Part shown: piece after piece, positions 33,258 through 44,424 of the stretch
Layout of the letters: every line of letters begins with the position of its first letter
Numbering within the stretch: the first letter of the stretch is position 1
Origin: Dipteris shenzhenensis
Taxonomy: Eukaryota; Polypodiophyta; Polypodiopsida; Gleicheniales
Reading direction: 5' to 3' (one strand)
NCBI GenBank assembly: GCA_047967505.1
Contig: CM106540.1
DNA length: 64,000 nt
Notes under the pieces: generated by a model
Databases searched by the model: none
What the model was told of the DNA's origin: nothing
What the model saw: the letters and a program-made list of their open reading frames with translations, nothing else
Made by a program: the position numbers and the translations under genes

Positions 33258-34001
33258 CTAATGTTTGGTTGTTGGTGGGGAGAGCTTGAGGATGGCTTCT
33301 ACCTTCTCGGGGTCAGGCTTGACACCCTCAGATGAGACAATATGTCCAAGTAACCTCCCTTGAGTGGCTCCAATGGTGCATTTCTCAAGGTTAAGACTAC
33401 CATTCGCATCATTGACCCTTTGGAAGGCCAACCTAACCTTCATGACGTGCTCCTTGCATGACGAGAATATACAAAAATCATCTAAAAACACCTCCAAGAG
33501 ATCCCCCAAATAAGGAGCGAACACCATCTGCATAAGTCTTTGAAAGGTGGCAGGAGCATTGGTGAGGCCAAATGGCATTACTTTGAATGCAAATGTCCCC
33601 CAGGGTGTGGCAAATGTGGTTTTAAGCACATCTCTTTCGGCAATTCTGATTTGAAAAAACCCGGAGTAACCATCATAGAAAGTATACATCTCATGACCAC
33701 TTACCTTCTCAAGAATGAGGTCTTGAAAGGGCAGAAGAAGATGATCCCTCTTGGTGGCCGCATTGAGTTTCTTATAGTCGATGTAGACCCACCACTTGTT
33801 GTTTTTCTTTGGGGTGACTACCACTAGTGAAACCCATTCAGTAGTGTGAACCAGAACAATAAACCCAGCTTCTACAAGTTTTTGCAACTCTGAGCACAAA
33901 GCATCGGTCTGTAGGGGCCCTAATCTCCGATACTTCTGAGCCACAGGCTTTGCATCACAGGCTTCAGCTCTATCTTGTGCTCTATGGCAGTCACATGGCA
34001 A
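33258..34001 (-). pseudogene. Gypsy reverse transcriptase
   Basis: A 247-codon frame with the gypsy RT blocks: a Q-K-YRRL segment, AGFIVLVHTTEWVS (usually PS-S-W-S), KNNKWWVYIDYKKLNAATK (usually R-C-DYR-LN), FDG-like YDGYSGFFQI, MPFGLTNAPATFQRLM, and VFLDDFCIFS at about 33,468-33,495 (FLDD in place of the usual YVDD or YLDD). It ends near the RT-RNase H junction (KLSPPTTKH), after which the frame breaks. Confidence 0.85.
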
Positions 34002-34283
34002 AGGTGGTGGTAGCTTGTTGCAAAGAGGTCAGGGAAACCTTTGAACATTTCTAGAAACTCATCTTTCTCACTTGGAGTGAGGTCTGGGGAAAGCATAGAT
34101 TCAAGCTGTTGAGGACTTGCTGTTACCTTTTCTGCAGGTGGCAAGGTCGAAGACACCCCCATCATGTAAACTTCCTCTCCTATAAGAACTCCTCCCCCCT
34201 ATCTAATTCTTCCATTGATTCAGACACCGAGGACGAGAGAGTATCACTGTCTTTCTCCTCTTCTTCTTCTGGTTCTGTGGCAC

Positions 34284-34475
34284 CTAGTTGCACCGGGATC
34301 TTCTCCTTTCCTTAGAAGCACCAAAAGACATGTGTCCTATCTTCCAATAGCTGACTGCATCACTCTTTCTCAACCATGGTGTCCCGAGTATGGCTGGGTA
34401 ACTCCTGCCTATATCTTCGATGTCCACAACATAGAAATTGACGGTGGTGGTCAACCCATTGACAGTGATGGGCAA
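34284..34475 (-). pseudogene. Gypsy aspartic protease remnant
   Basis: Reads VNGLTTTVNFYVVDIEDIG, then SYPAILGTPWLRKSDAVSYW. The ILGTPWL motif is typical of the C-terminal half of gypsy proteases. The DTGA-type active-site half is not seen in this frame. Confidence 0.6.
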
Positions 34476-34480
34476 ATCCT

Positions 34481-35761
34481 CAATGACTCCCAGGGTGGTG
34501 AGTCATAGACCATCTGCTACCTTGATTCGAGTGGAGGAATGCCTTGTGCATTTCAAATTCAATTTCTTCATGATTCGGGGCACCATGATATTACATGCGG
34601 CTCGCCCATCAACACACACACTTTTGACACGATAATTATCTATGATGACATCTACTGTATATGGGTGCGGATCAATTTCTTTAGAGATAGAAGAGACCTC
34701 TCGTACCTTTACCTTTTTCTTACTCCTCCTTGTTGAGAGCCCTTGCTATAGTTCCGGTGGACTCAAGAGGTCCTAAAACTTCTATGTTGCTCATCATTCG
34801 CACTCTGGTGGAGTTTACAAATAGTTCTGTTTCCAAAAACGTTCTTCAGTCCGTGTGTTGGACCCAGTGAGACCACGGTTTTCAAAACCGTTTGTTCCAT
34901 TGCATTCCGGATGCTTAAAAACCCTTACCTATCAATTCTTGCACGATTCGGTGGAGTATTTTTAGAGTTATAGATCTCTGTGTATTGGATTTCATCTCTC
35001 TGTTATGCATTTTTCATTCTAAGGTTTTGAAACCTTAGATTTATGCCACATGGCTATGGATAAGTGTTGACTCCCATTTCTCACTCATCGGTTGAGATTT
35101 TGGAGTTCCAGCAGAAGAGAAATATTTGCGGATTGTCTTGCTAAGTTCGATTATGCAATGACACCCATATTTTGAGGCATCCCAGGTTCTATTTTCAGTT
35201 GCGGTCATTGCCATGGGACCATGATTTCTTGAGCATACCTTACGTAGATCACTCTGGTTGCAGTTTGAGCTGTGTGCACTCATTCATGGTGTGCATTGGG
35301 TTGCAGTGGATGATTTATAGGCCATTTGGATGCATTGTGATCCTTATTGGATGCGCTGATAGGCCCAGATTGACTTGTGGGATGCTATTTTTTATGGACG
35401 CTTTGCACATGGATGCTATTTTATGCTGAGGGATAGCTTTGACACATTGTAGGTGATGCATTGATAGCATTATGCTCTCTTATTATTGATGTATATGCCC
35501 GTGGATAGTGTTTATGCTTGAGCCATTTGGCACTTATTGGCATTTTGGATTGCCATTGCAGTTGGCATTTTCTTTTGGGCTAGATTTGCTCATATGGATG
35601 CATAGTACATGCACATGAGTCAGTTGCATCTTTTGATGCTTTGAGCTTTGAGTTTTGGTGATATTTCACTCTATTGTGGCATACACATTTGGGTGCACCT
35701 AGTATTTGGTGTGATTCTCTCTTGCAGGCACTAGCAATTGGGATTTTGCTTCGTTTGCATC
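34481..35761. other. Junction between gypsy and copia elements
   Basis: No gene. It must contain the lost 5' part of the gypsy element and the leader of the copia element. No TGGTATCAGAGC-type primer-binding site and no copy of the copia LTR start (TGTGGGGGTTAAAGG) was found. TTTTGAAACCTTAG-like words and a CGGTTTTCAAAACCG palindrome occur near 34,880-35,030. Confidence 0.4.
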
Positions 35762-36560
35762 ATGGCATCCTCTTCCATGTCTGAAAAGGAGTTTTTCAGC
35801 ATTAAAAAGTTTGATGGAACAAAATTTTCTTTGTGGAAAGAATAGATAAGGGATGTGCTTATTCAAAAGAAACAGATTAAAGCCTTGGCAGGTATTGAAG
35901 CTAAGCCTAAGCTAAGCCTATAGATATGTCTGAGGATGATTGGAATGAGTTGGATTCATTAGCAAAGTCTACTATTAGACTTCATCTTGTAGAGTCAGTT
36001 TATTTCACAATAGTAAATGAGCAGACTATGGAAGATTTGTGGAAGAAACTGTGTGCCACTTATGAGAAGGAAACTGCCTCTAATAAAGTTTACCTCATGA
36101 AGAGGTTGTTTGAGCTACAGATGAAGGAAGGGGTCTCCATTGCTTCTCACTTGAATGAATTCAATATTATTTTAAGCTAGCTTTAGGCTCAGAAGATAAA
36201 TTTTGATGCGGACACTAAGGCAATATTTCTTTTATGTTCATTGCCATCCTCATGGGATACCCTCCGTATAGCTGTCAGTACCTCTGCACCTGGTGGAGTA
36301 TTGAAGTTTGATGATGTTGTGGGTAGCTTGTTGGCCAAGGAGATTAGACGAAAGTCTATGGATGGCAACAAGCAAGATGCAGCCTTAAATGTGCAAAGGG
36401 CAAATCATAGTTCAAGGGGAAGTCCCAAGAAAAAGGAAAGTCTTGTAGCAAATCCAGGGCACGAAACATTGAGTGTTACCACTGTGGCAAGAAGGGCCAG
36501 ATGAAAAAGGATTGCTACAAGCTAAAAAGAGAGCAAAAGGACAACAAAAAGAATGCAAAT
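35762..36560 (+). pseudogene. Copia gag
   Basis: Starts MASSSMSEKEFFSIKKFDGT, followed within ten codons by a stop in place of Trp or Gln, then the gag-domain text LAKSTIRLHLVESVYFTIVN, LWKKLCATYEKETASNKVYL, and LPSSWDTLRIAVS. A zinc knuckle (CYHCGKKGQMKKDC, about 36,470-36,515) has Gln instead of the metal-binding His and sits in a different frame from its flanks. Confidence 0.85.
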
Positions 36561-36689
36561 TGGGGTGCAAATCAGAAGGAAGAGAGTCCAAGGGAGGACA
36601 AAGGAAAAAAGAAGATCGAGGACATCAATGCAGTCAAACATGATAGTGACAATGACATTCTCTTCATGTCTAGTTTATATGTAGAGTTG

Positions 36690-38021
36690 CTTACCACTTC
36701 AGATGATGCATATTCCCAGGATCGGATTTTGGATTCTGGTGCTTCATTCCATGTTACTTCCCATAGGGAATAGTTCTCCATATATGATAGTGGAAAGATA
36801 GGTTGTGTGCATCTTGGAAATGACTATGCATGTGACATAGCAGGAGTAGGTGACATAAAGTTTTCTTTTGCAAATGGGTCTGCATTTATTTTGAAAAATG
36901 TGAGACATGTGCCAAAGTTGACCAAGAGTCTCATTTCAATGGGTCAGCTAGATGATGCTGGTTTTCAGACCATTTTTGGTTTTGGGAGTTGGAAAATTCA
37001 GAAGGGCTCTATGCTTTTGGCCAGGGGTGCCAAGTGTGGGACTTTGTATCCCTTACATGTATCAGGGATATTTGATCATGTTGTTGCAATAACTGAGTAG
37101 CCAAGCACTTCTTTATGGCATTGCCGGTTGGGCCATATGAGCCAAAATGGGATGAAACTCTTATGCCGTTTGGGTTATGTACCGCATTTGAGTTTCTCTG
37201 ATTTTGAATTTTATGAGCACTGTCTCTATGGGAAGCAGACTAAATCAGCCCATAAAAGAAGGGGAAAGAAAGAGTTTGAAAAGCTTGATTTGGTGCATTC
37301 AAACGTATGTGGTCCCATGCCTACACGGTCATTAGGCAGGGCTGAATACTATCTGACATTCATTGATGATGCAACTAGGAAAGTGTGGGCTTATGCCATA
37401 GCTCAGAAGAGTGATGTGTTCTAGGTATCTCAAAAATGGCTGGCCTTGGTTGAGAATCAGTCAGGTAGAACGCTTAAATGCCTACGAACTGACAATGGTG
37501 GAGAGTACCTGTCTCATGGCTTTCAGCATTTCTGTGATACACGTGGGATTAAGAGGGAGCTCACATCCCCTCGTACTCCAGAGCAAAATCTAGTTGCAGA
37601 AAAGATGAACCGTACCATTCAAGAAAGGTTGCAATGCATGCTTTCCAATGCAAGTCTTTCTGGTGGTTTTTGGGCTGAGGCAATGAAGACTGCAGTGCAT
37701 GTGATCAATAGATCACCTAGTAAGAGTTTGGATGGTGGTATTCTTGAAGAGGCATGGAGTGGCAAGAAGCCCTCTTACTCTCATTTGCGTATATTTCGGT
37801 GTGATGCATATGCACATGTGCTAAAAGAGCTTCAAAAGAAGCTAGATCCTAAGTCTAGAAAATGCATCTTTCTAGGTTATGGTGAAAGTGGAGAGATGGT
37901 CTATCGTCTCTGGGATCTAGAAGCAAAGAAGATAATATGCAACCATGATGTAGTCTTCAATGAGAAGAAGATGCATAAGGCACCCATGAGGGATGTGGAA
38001 ATGAGGAGAATCACTTTCTAG
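36690..38021 (+). pseudogene. Copia protease and integrase
   Basis: Protease active site DRILDSGASFHVTSH at about 36,720, closed by a stop. GAG-pre-integrase and zinc region: LWHCRLGHMSQNGMKLL, then FEFYEHCLYGKQT (one metal-ligand Cys replaced by Tyr). Integrase core: LDLVHSNVCGPMP, where the first catalytic Asp reads Asn; LRTDNGGEYLS with the second Asp; and EQNLVAEKMNRTIQE with the third acidic residue (Glu) kept. A stop near 37,423 splits the core. The region ends with HLRIFRCDAYAHV and FLGYGESGEMVYRLWD, the usual text beyond the core. Confidence 0.88.
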
Positions 38022-38198
38022 GATGTGAATCCACCTGCATATGTTGATAGACAGCAAGCTGTCCATGCACCAAATGTGCAAGAAATGGTACCACCAAGTA
38101 CTCCCACAGATATACAATTAAGGGTAGATGATGGATCATCTATTAGTGGAAATGATGAGCCAAATGTGGTTGATATGTAGGTGGGATAGCAAGTTGAA

Positions 38199-38790
38199 AT
38201 GCCCTTGAGAAGATCATCTAGAGTGTCTAGACCGCCTGATAGGTTTGTTCCAGGGGTACACTATGTGATGCTTACTGATTGCAGGGAGCCTTCTTGCTAT
38301 AGAGAGGCTATGATGCACGAGGATCAACACAAGTGGGAGTATGCTATGCAATCAGAGATGAGTTCACTTATGAAGAATAGGACTTGGGACTTGGTTTCTT
38401 TGCCACATGGAACGAAAGCATTACCATGTAAATGGGTCTACAAAATGAAGGTCACAAGTGATGATGTGCCTAGGTACAAGGCCCGTTTGGTCGTTAAAGG
38501 GTTCACGCAAGAGAAGGGTGTGGACTTTGATGAGATATTCTCTCCGGTTGTGAAGATAACCACACTTAGATGCATGCTTGGACTTGTCTCGCACACAGAA
38601 GTGCGTTGCTTTGTCTACCACAAAGGCTGAGTATGTGAAATTGAAGGATTTGAGTTGCATGAGGCCTTTGATATGAAGGATTTGGGACTTGCAGGTCATA
38701 TTCTTGGTATGCGCATCACATGTGATCGGAGTAGGAAACTCCTTTGGCTTTCATAGAAGGAGTATGTTACAAAAGTATTGTAGCATTTCA
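38199..38790 (+). pseudogene. Copia reverse transcriptase, core missing
   Basis: The N-terminal part is good: QHKWEYAMQSEMSSLMKNRT, LPCKWVYKMKV, RYKARLVVKGFTQEKGVDF, DEIFSPVVKITTLRCMLGLV. After LGLVSH (38,588) the text jumps to FDMKDLGLAGHILGMRI (about 38,665), so about 100 residues including the AFLHG, KSLYGLKQ and YVDD blocks are absent. The joint carries 51 bp (38,586-38,636) nearly identical to 39,194-39,244 of the RNase H region. Confidence 0.85.
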
Positions 38791-38792
38791 AT

Positions 38793-39509
38793 ATGGAGGG
38801 GGGGAAGGCAATGAGTACTCCATTGCCTCCATATGTGAAACTGAGTCATACAGATAGTCCCAAATTGGATGAGGAAAGGGCCATGATGGCCAAGGTTCCT
38901 TATGTATTAGCAGTTGGGAGTCTTACGTATGCTATGATAGCTACTAGACCAGACATTTCATTTGCAGTGGGAGTTGTTAGCCGGTATATGGCTAATCCAG
39001 GAAAGAGACATTGGGAGGTAATTAAGTGCATCATGAGGTACATGAAGGGTACCAAGGAGATGTGCATCTGCTTTGGTAGAGGAGACATGCGTGTACTTGG
39101 GTACACAGATTTAGACTATGCAGGGCATGTGGATAGTAGGAGATCCACTTCTGGTTATGTGTTCACCTTTGCAAGTGGTGTAGTGTCGTGGATGTCTCGC
39201 CCACAGAAGTGCATTGCTTTGTCTACCACAGAGGCTGAGTATGTTGCAGCCACAGAGGGTTGCAAGGAGGTTGTATGGCTTGATCGGCTAGTGGGAGATT
39301 TGGGGATTCATATAGGTGCACCGACATTGCATAGTGATTCCATGAGTGCTATTCAGCTAGCACGGAATTTAGTCTTTCATGCAAAGACCAAACACATTGA
39401 GGTCAGGTACCATTTCATCAGGGAGGTACTTCACAAGCGCATAGAGCTTGTCAAGGTTCATACAGATGATAACCCTACAGATATGCTGATGAAGTGTCTA
39501 CTTAGTTAG
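38793..39509 (+). pseudogene. Copia RNase H
   Basis: An unbroken 238-codon frame: VGSLTYAMIATRPDISFAVG, LGYTDLDYAGHVDSRRSTSG, MSRPQKCIALSTTEAEYVAA, LHSDSMSAIQLARN, KTKHIEVRYHFIRE. Catalytic acidic residues of the copia RNase H are present. It is the best preserved part of the element. Confidence 0.85.
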
Positions 39510-39590
39510 CGGTTTGAGTATTGTCATGTATTGATGGGCATAGGATAGTATGCTCACTGGTTCTTCTCCCTTAAAGGCACATTATCCTTT

Positions 39591-39600
39591 AAGTGGGAGG
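39591..39600 (+). promoter_or_regulatory. Copia polypurine tract
   Basis: AAGTGGGAGG directly before the LTR start TGTGGGGGTT at 39,602. It matches the usual copia plus-strand primer (AAGTGGGAG). Confidence 0.8.
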
Positions 39601-39675
39601 TTGTGGGGGTTAAAGGTCACTGTGCCTTTACCTTGGTTATGTACAATACTCAAACACATATATAAATGAATGAAA

Positions 39676-40098
39676 ATGCCTCTTCAGGAATACCACCATC
39701 CAAACTCTTACTAGGTGATCTATTGATCACATGTACTGTAGTCTTCATTGCCTCAGCCCAAAAACCACCAGAAAGACTTGCATCGGAAAGCATGCATTGC
39801 AACCTTTCTTGAATGGTGCGGTTCATCTTTTTGAAATTGGATTTTGCTCTGGAGTACGAGGGGATGTGAGCTCCCTCTTAATCCCACGTGTATCACAGAA
39901 ATGCTGAACTTCATGAGAGAGACACTCTCCACCATTGTCAGTCCGTAGGCATTTAAGCGTTCTACCTGACTGATTTTCTACCAAGGCCAGCCATTTCTAA
40001 AATACCTGGAACACATCACTCTTCCGAGCTATAGCATAAGCCCACACTTTCCTGGTTGCATCATCAATGAATGTCACATAGTATTCAGCTCTGCCTAA
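39676..40098 (-). repeat. Inverted copy of copia integrase segment
   Basis: The reverse complement matches 37,332-37,755 of the copia element at roughly 95 percent by eye (integrase core from LGRAEYYLTFIDDATRK to RSPSKSLDGGI), with small indels including a changed EQN-MN segment. The left edge cuts the copia 3' LTR; the right edge is about 70 bp from the ABCF4-like pseudogene. Confidence 0.88.
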
Positions 40099-40164
40099 GA
40101 AGATTAGGGTGTTTTGCACCCACCAAAACTTGTGTGGCTCTCTATTTCTCTTTCTCCTCTTCCG

Positions 40165-41446
40165 TTCTTGCTTCCATTGAGAGCATTCTCAAGTTGGGAT
40201 TCACCAAGGAGATGCAAACACGAGGCACTAAGTCTTTCAATGGAGGTTGGAGGATGAAAATTTCATTGGACGGGGCTCTAGGGCTGGGTTCTATTTGTGT
40301 AGCCGACCTTGTTGGATGAACCGACCAACCATTTGGACCTGAGGGCTGTGTTGTGGGTGGATGAATATCTCTCCAAGTGGAAAAAAACACTTGTGAACCT
40401 GTCACACGATTGGGATTTCCTAAACTCTGTTTGCACTGATATCATCTACCTCCATGATGAAAAGTTGCACTATGACCAAGGGAATTCAGATGCATTTGAA
40501 GCTGGGTATGAGTAGAAATGCAAGGAGAAAAACAAAAAACATAATATCTATGAAAAGCAGTTGAAGGTAGCAAAGCATAGTGGAAACAGAGTGCAGTAAG
40601 AAAAATGAAGGATAGGGTGAAGATGGTTGCTGGGAGGGAAACTGGTGCAAAAGGGAAAGGCAATGCTGGTGGGGTGGACAATGAATAGTCAATTCAAGAA
40701 GCACCCAAAAAGTGGAGAGATTACCGCATGAAGTTTCATTTCCCTGAGCCCACAGAGCGTACAACATCCCTTCTTCTCATTGAGGTTAGTTTCAGCTATC
40801 CTAGTTGGGAGGATTTTGCTCTAAAGGGAATCGATGTGGGCATAGATATGGGCATGTGCGTTGCTATAGTTGGCCCCAATGGTGCTGGTAAATCTATGCT
40901 TCTAAAATTACGGGTAGGAGACTTGCGGCCTCTAGAGTGGGAATCTAGGGAAATCCAAAAACTCAAAATTGGTTGGTATTCTCAGCACTTTGTTGTTTTG
41001 CTTACAATGGGTGAGACTGCGGTCTAGTATTTGCTATGTTTGTATCCAAACTAAGAAGGCCTAGGAGGCAGTGCAAAGCTGGGAAAGTTTGGCTTACTTA
41101 GTCATAATCATCTCACACTCATTGTGAAACTTTCTTGAGGATAGAAGGTGCGTGTAGTTTTTACTGCAATATCCATGGCTCCAGTCTCATATTCTACTTC
41201 TCAATGAGCCCACCAACCATTTGGATATGTAGAGCATTGATGCTTTAGCAGATGCCCTAGATGAATTTTCAGGTGGAGTGGTGCTAGGGAGTCATGATTC
41301 TCATTTGATATCTCATGTATGTGAAGATGAAGAAAGAAGTGAGATATGGGTTGTGGAAGATCGTCGCATAAGAAAGTATGTAGGTAGCTTTGAGGAGCAC
41401 AAGACTGAGTTGCAGAGAGAGATACGTGCCGAGGTTGATGAGTAGG
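40165..41446 (+). pseudogene. ABCF4: ABCF4 (GCN4-like) pseudogene, 5' truncated
   Basis: Remnant of an ABC-F protein, a soluble twin-ATPase family without membrane domains that acts around the ribosome (family knowledge). In order: end of the first ATPase domain with signature region SFNGGWRMKIS and Walker B/D-loop [12 protein letters not shown]; a linker (KKHNIYEKQLKVAKHSGNR); MKFHFPEPTERTTSLLLIEV; second Walker A GPNGAGKSMLLKL (about 40,870-40,908); a region where the second signature LSGGQ reads LS-stop-G-stop; LLLNEPTNHLDM, followed by a stop; then VVLGSHDSHLISHVCEDEE and REIRAEVDE with a stop at about 41,444. There are at least six stops or frameshifts. No intron is visible across the remnant, so a processed copy is possible. 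The N-terminal half and first Walker A are absent. Confidence 0.85.
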
Positions 41447-43059
41447 TTTTGTTGTGCAGAGCAAGGTTCGTGTTCGGAATTCTCTCTTCTGAATTATGAA
41501 AATGGCCCTGGTATTGTGTTAATGGATTTCTTTAGCTGCAACTAGATTTTACCTATTGGTAGTGAAAGTCAACCGGCCTCATATTTCGTTTCATGATACC
41601 TTCTTGTTTTATTCATTCACACAAATGTTAGAGAGTTAGAATACAACCCTATCAACTGCTAGTTAACAATGCCCCTTTTTGCATCAAATTTTTTTGACGT
41701 TAGGAGATTTAAAAAAAGTATCAATATGTTGGTTCACTTTTGAGCTCTAGTATTTGGATCAGTTTCTCTCAGTCCAAGGCTCTTGTAAAATACTAGTTGT
41801 GGAGTCAATGTAAGGGTTGTATGTCTAAGCATATCATGACGAGTAGTGCCAAGTGTGATTTAGCTAGGATTGCGGAGCTGTAGCTGGCCTCGAAAAATTT
41901 TCCTTTGTTTTCATATCTCTGTATAAATTATATATTTCTTTAAGTAGTTCCTCACTGGCCGCTTATCTTGCATGTTAACAGTCTAGCAAAAACCATTAAA
42001 GTCTGTGCTTTGCAGGTAGACACAGTACTTTGGAAGAGCACATGGAATCGTATTGCTTGGTCTCAACTAGGCATATGAGGCTCAAGGGCGATTTGACAGT
42101 AACTTAGTTAATATTTGAGAAGTGACTTCAGATTCCTTAATTTTGGTTTAACAATGTTAGATCCAAGTGCACACCCACATGCACATTGAGGCCAAGAGGC
42201 CTTTTTGAAATTGAGTTTTGGGTAAACTTTAGCAAGCAGCAAGAATAAGACAACAATAATAAAACAACATAGATTATGATTTTACTTTATTTCATGAGAA
42301 TGATAACATTTATTTATTTTATAATGAAATAATATCAATTACCATAGAAAGGGCAAGTACAAGCAACCTCCATTGGGGAGCCAAAATATAGTGTCTACAA
42401 AAGGACACACTATAATATAATAGGTGTCCTCTAAAGGAAAAGAACACATACAAAACAGATGAATGTTGATGGGTATAGTGGTAAATGCTAAAGAATGACC
42501 ACTTCCATCAGGTTGAAGAAGATTCTTCCCTCTACCTTTGATTGCCTCAATGTTCTATTCATCCATGCTCAAGTTCCTTGAAATCTAATCAAGATTACTT
42601 CCACATATTTGAAAAGATTTGAATAATATTTATCCAATAAGCTACATGGAGAAGGTAGTTCATAATCCCTAGACGTAACCCTCATGCATCATGTAGCTTG
42701 CACCCTTTGATTGATTGCTTCCTCCACCGCAACCTGCCAAGAACACATTTTGTCACATGCGCTTATAACTCAGGAAACACTTCTACTTCTTGTTGGTAAC
42801 ATTGAAATGGAACAATGAGAGATGTGAGAAAATAGATTTGAGGGTGGACTTCTTGCACATGGTGGGGATCCTCCAAGTGGGAGAGGGAGGTGCACTTTTT
42901 GGGACCACCAAAAGCCTAGGGAGGTGTACTTTGGACTCATATAGGGGTGATGGGGCCCTTTATAGACCTTATTAGTTCTTAATCCATTTTGCTAGTCCAC
43001 TCCTTATGAGGCCCTTTTTTAGTCCAAAATTCCCCTAATGCATATTACCAAAACTAGAG
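41447..43059. other. Unassigned stretch
   Basis: No gene recognised. TAGTGTC...GACACACTA near 42,390-42,412 is an imperfect inverted repeat. The start may include old 3' UTR sequence of the ABCF4-like transcript, but no poly-A tract marks its end. Confidence 0.35.
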
Positions 43060-44374
43060 AAGGAAAGGGAAAAGTGTCCCATTATTGATATTTACCGTCC
43101 ATAGCACCTGTGCAATGACTGGAAGAGGGTCTTTGTACCAATGCAGTTTCATAGCTACCTTCTTCCTGTGGGCATCCAGCCACTCTTTCTGCTTAGTTCA
43201 ATGGATTGCCTGCTTAGTTGTCAATCTTCAATGGGTTGCCACATCTGATATAGCACCCAACACTCTAGCCTCGCAAATGAGGTCCAGAAAAGTGGTGGTG
43301 ACAACCCCCTTTTGTGCTAGCTTGGTATGCAACATATTAAACAATCCTTTAGCAAGGGTGAGGTAGCTAAAGACAAAGTGTGCTCGTCAGGAATCATCAA
43401 ACTCACCTGTTCGTCCTTGATAATGCAAACAACATTTCTCCTTCATATTTTGAGGGCATTGGAACTAAACGGCATTGGACGTGTATATGCCGATGCTCAT
43501 CATTAGGAAAGACTGGCACTCAAGAAAAAAAAGAATTCATGAATTGAAAACAAATGAAACATGGCTACTAATGTTGAATCACCAAAATCAATGGACTACA
43601 ATACTTACATGTCCTTATCTCGGTCATCCACCCTGTGTGGCGATGGTTCCCATCCCAAATGTAAAACAAGGAATTGGACAAGAACGCCCGCTCAGTATTC
43701 CTAATTTCTTCCTGGAATTCTTCGTGCTTCTGGAGCCAGTGCGCATTCCACTCCCTTTTCACACCTCATCCACGTCTCTCTTTTGCATCTTTGGTGTGGT
43801 GGTGGAGATGATGAAGACACCTAAACCCAACAAGTACCCACTTGAGAAGAATGTTTCCTACATCTTTTGGGGGCAGGATGTGATCTGGCGGATAGTGGGC
43901 ATTGGGAGCAATCAACACAAGGGGATCAAGGGTAGAGGGATAGTTTTTTCAATCTACAAAGTAAAATTTTTAATATAGCCCAAACATTCATTCTCACTTC
44001 GTGCCTTGAGATTATAGACCTTCAAAAGGCCGAACTACTCACAGTGAATGATTGTAGCTAGTCCTCGATACACTCCTGCATGATTGTCTTGTCACAAGAG
44101 GGGCTCAATGCCGTCTCTCCAAGCACACCCTCCTCGTCTCATCATCCTTGGACTCCTCTCTAGTCAATTGCTTTGGTGCACGTTGACCTCTGCCTTTGCC
44201 ACATTGCCCCCGAGAAGAGGGTGTGCTCACAATTTTGCTATGCTCGCTGGGGGAACTATCCTTTTTTTCCTCCTCCTCCTCTTCTTCAATTGAACTCTCT
44301 TGCATCACAAGTTTCCTCTTTCCTTTGGAATCTTGCTTAGAAGCACCAGTGCTAGTCCCATTAGATGTCGCCAA
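43060..44374 (-). pseudogene. Degenerate intronless ORF of unknown family
   Basis: On the minus strand it opens with MATSNGTSTGASKQ, a charged stretch containing IEEEEEEEKK and SRGQCGKGRGQRAPKQL (about 44,374-44,110), nuclear-protein-like in composition. It then continues through frame changes: VLIAPNAHYPPDHILPPKDV (about 43,905-43,850); REWNAHWLQKHEEFQEEI and SNSLFYIWDGNHRHTGW (about 43,755-43,625); VFSYLTLAKGLFNMLHTKL and TTTFLDLICEARVLGAISDV (about 43,380-43,245); KEWLDAHRKKVAMKLHWYKD then PLPVIAQVLWTVNINNGTLF (about 43,195-43,080). The sense is continuous although stops interrupt it, so an ancestral protein of over 400 residues is likely. I do not recognise the family; the lack of introns and the setting suggest a mobile element gene. 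Confidence 0.45.
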
Positions 44375-44424
44375 GGTTCCGCGGAGTTCCGAGGACTCAC
44401 GGGGTGCACTACTACGAAACCCTA

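Larger units (their letters stand above)
31341..34480 (-). mobile_element. Ty3/gypsy element, nearly full pol, inactive
   Basis: On the minus strand in order: protease-like segment (about 34,475-34,284, ILGTPWLRKSDA), reverse transcriptase (34,001-33,258), RNase H (about 33,110-32,740) and integrase (32,534-31,400). A polypurine run of eight Gs at about 31,346-31,354 precedes TGTAAATTTGACC, a likely 3' LTR start. A few stops and frameshifts separate the domains. Gag and 5' LTR were not identified at the right end, where the next element begins. The protease-RT-RNaseH-integrase order is the gypsy order. Confidence 0.85.
35762..39675 (+). mobile_element. Ty1/copia element, inactive, internally rearranged
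   Basis: Gag, protease, integrase, reverse transcriptase and RNase H occur in copia order on the plus strand with several stops and frame changes. After the RNase H stop there is a polypurine tract, AAGTGGGAGG (39,591-39,600), then an LTR start, TGTGGGGGTTAAAGG, at 39,602. The LTR breaks off after about 74 bp at the inverted integrase copy. No 5' LTR or primer-binding site was recognised upstream. The reverse transcriptase has lost its catalytic core. Confidence 0.88.

Noticed and set aside
33540-33827. Plus-strand ORF of 95 codons
   Set aside because: Complement of the gypsy reverse transcriptase.
43475-43978. 167-codon plus-strand ORF, one of the longest in the window
   Set aside because: It lies opposite the minus-strand degenerate ORF that carries the coherent motifs, so it is read as its shadow.
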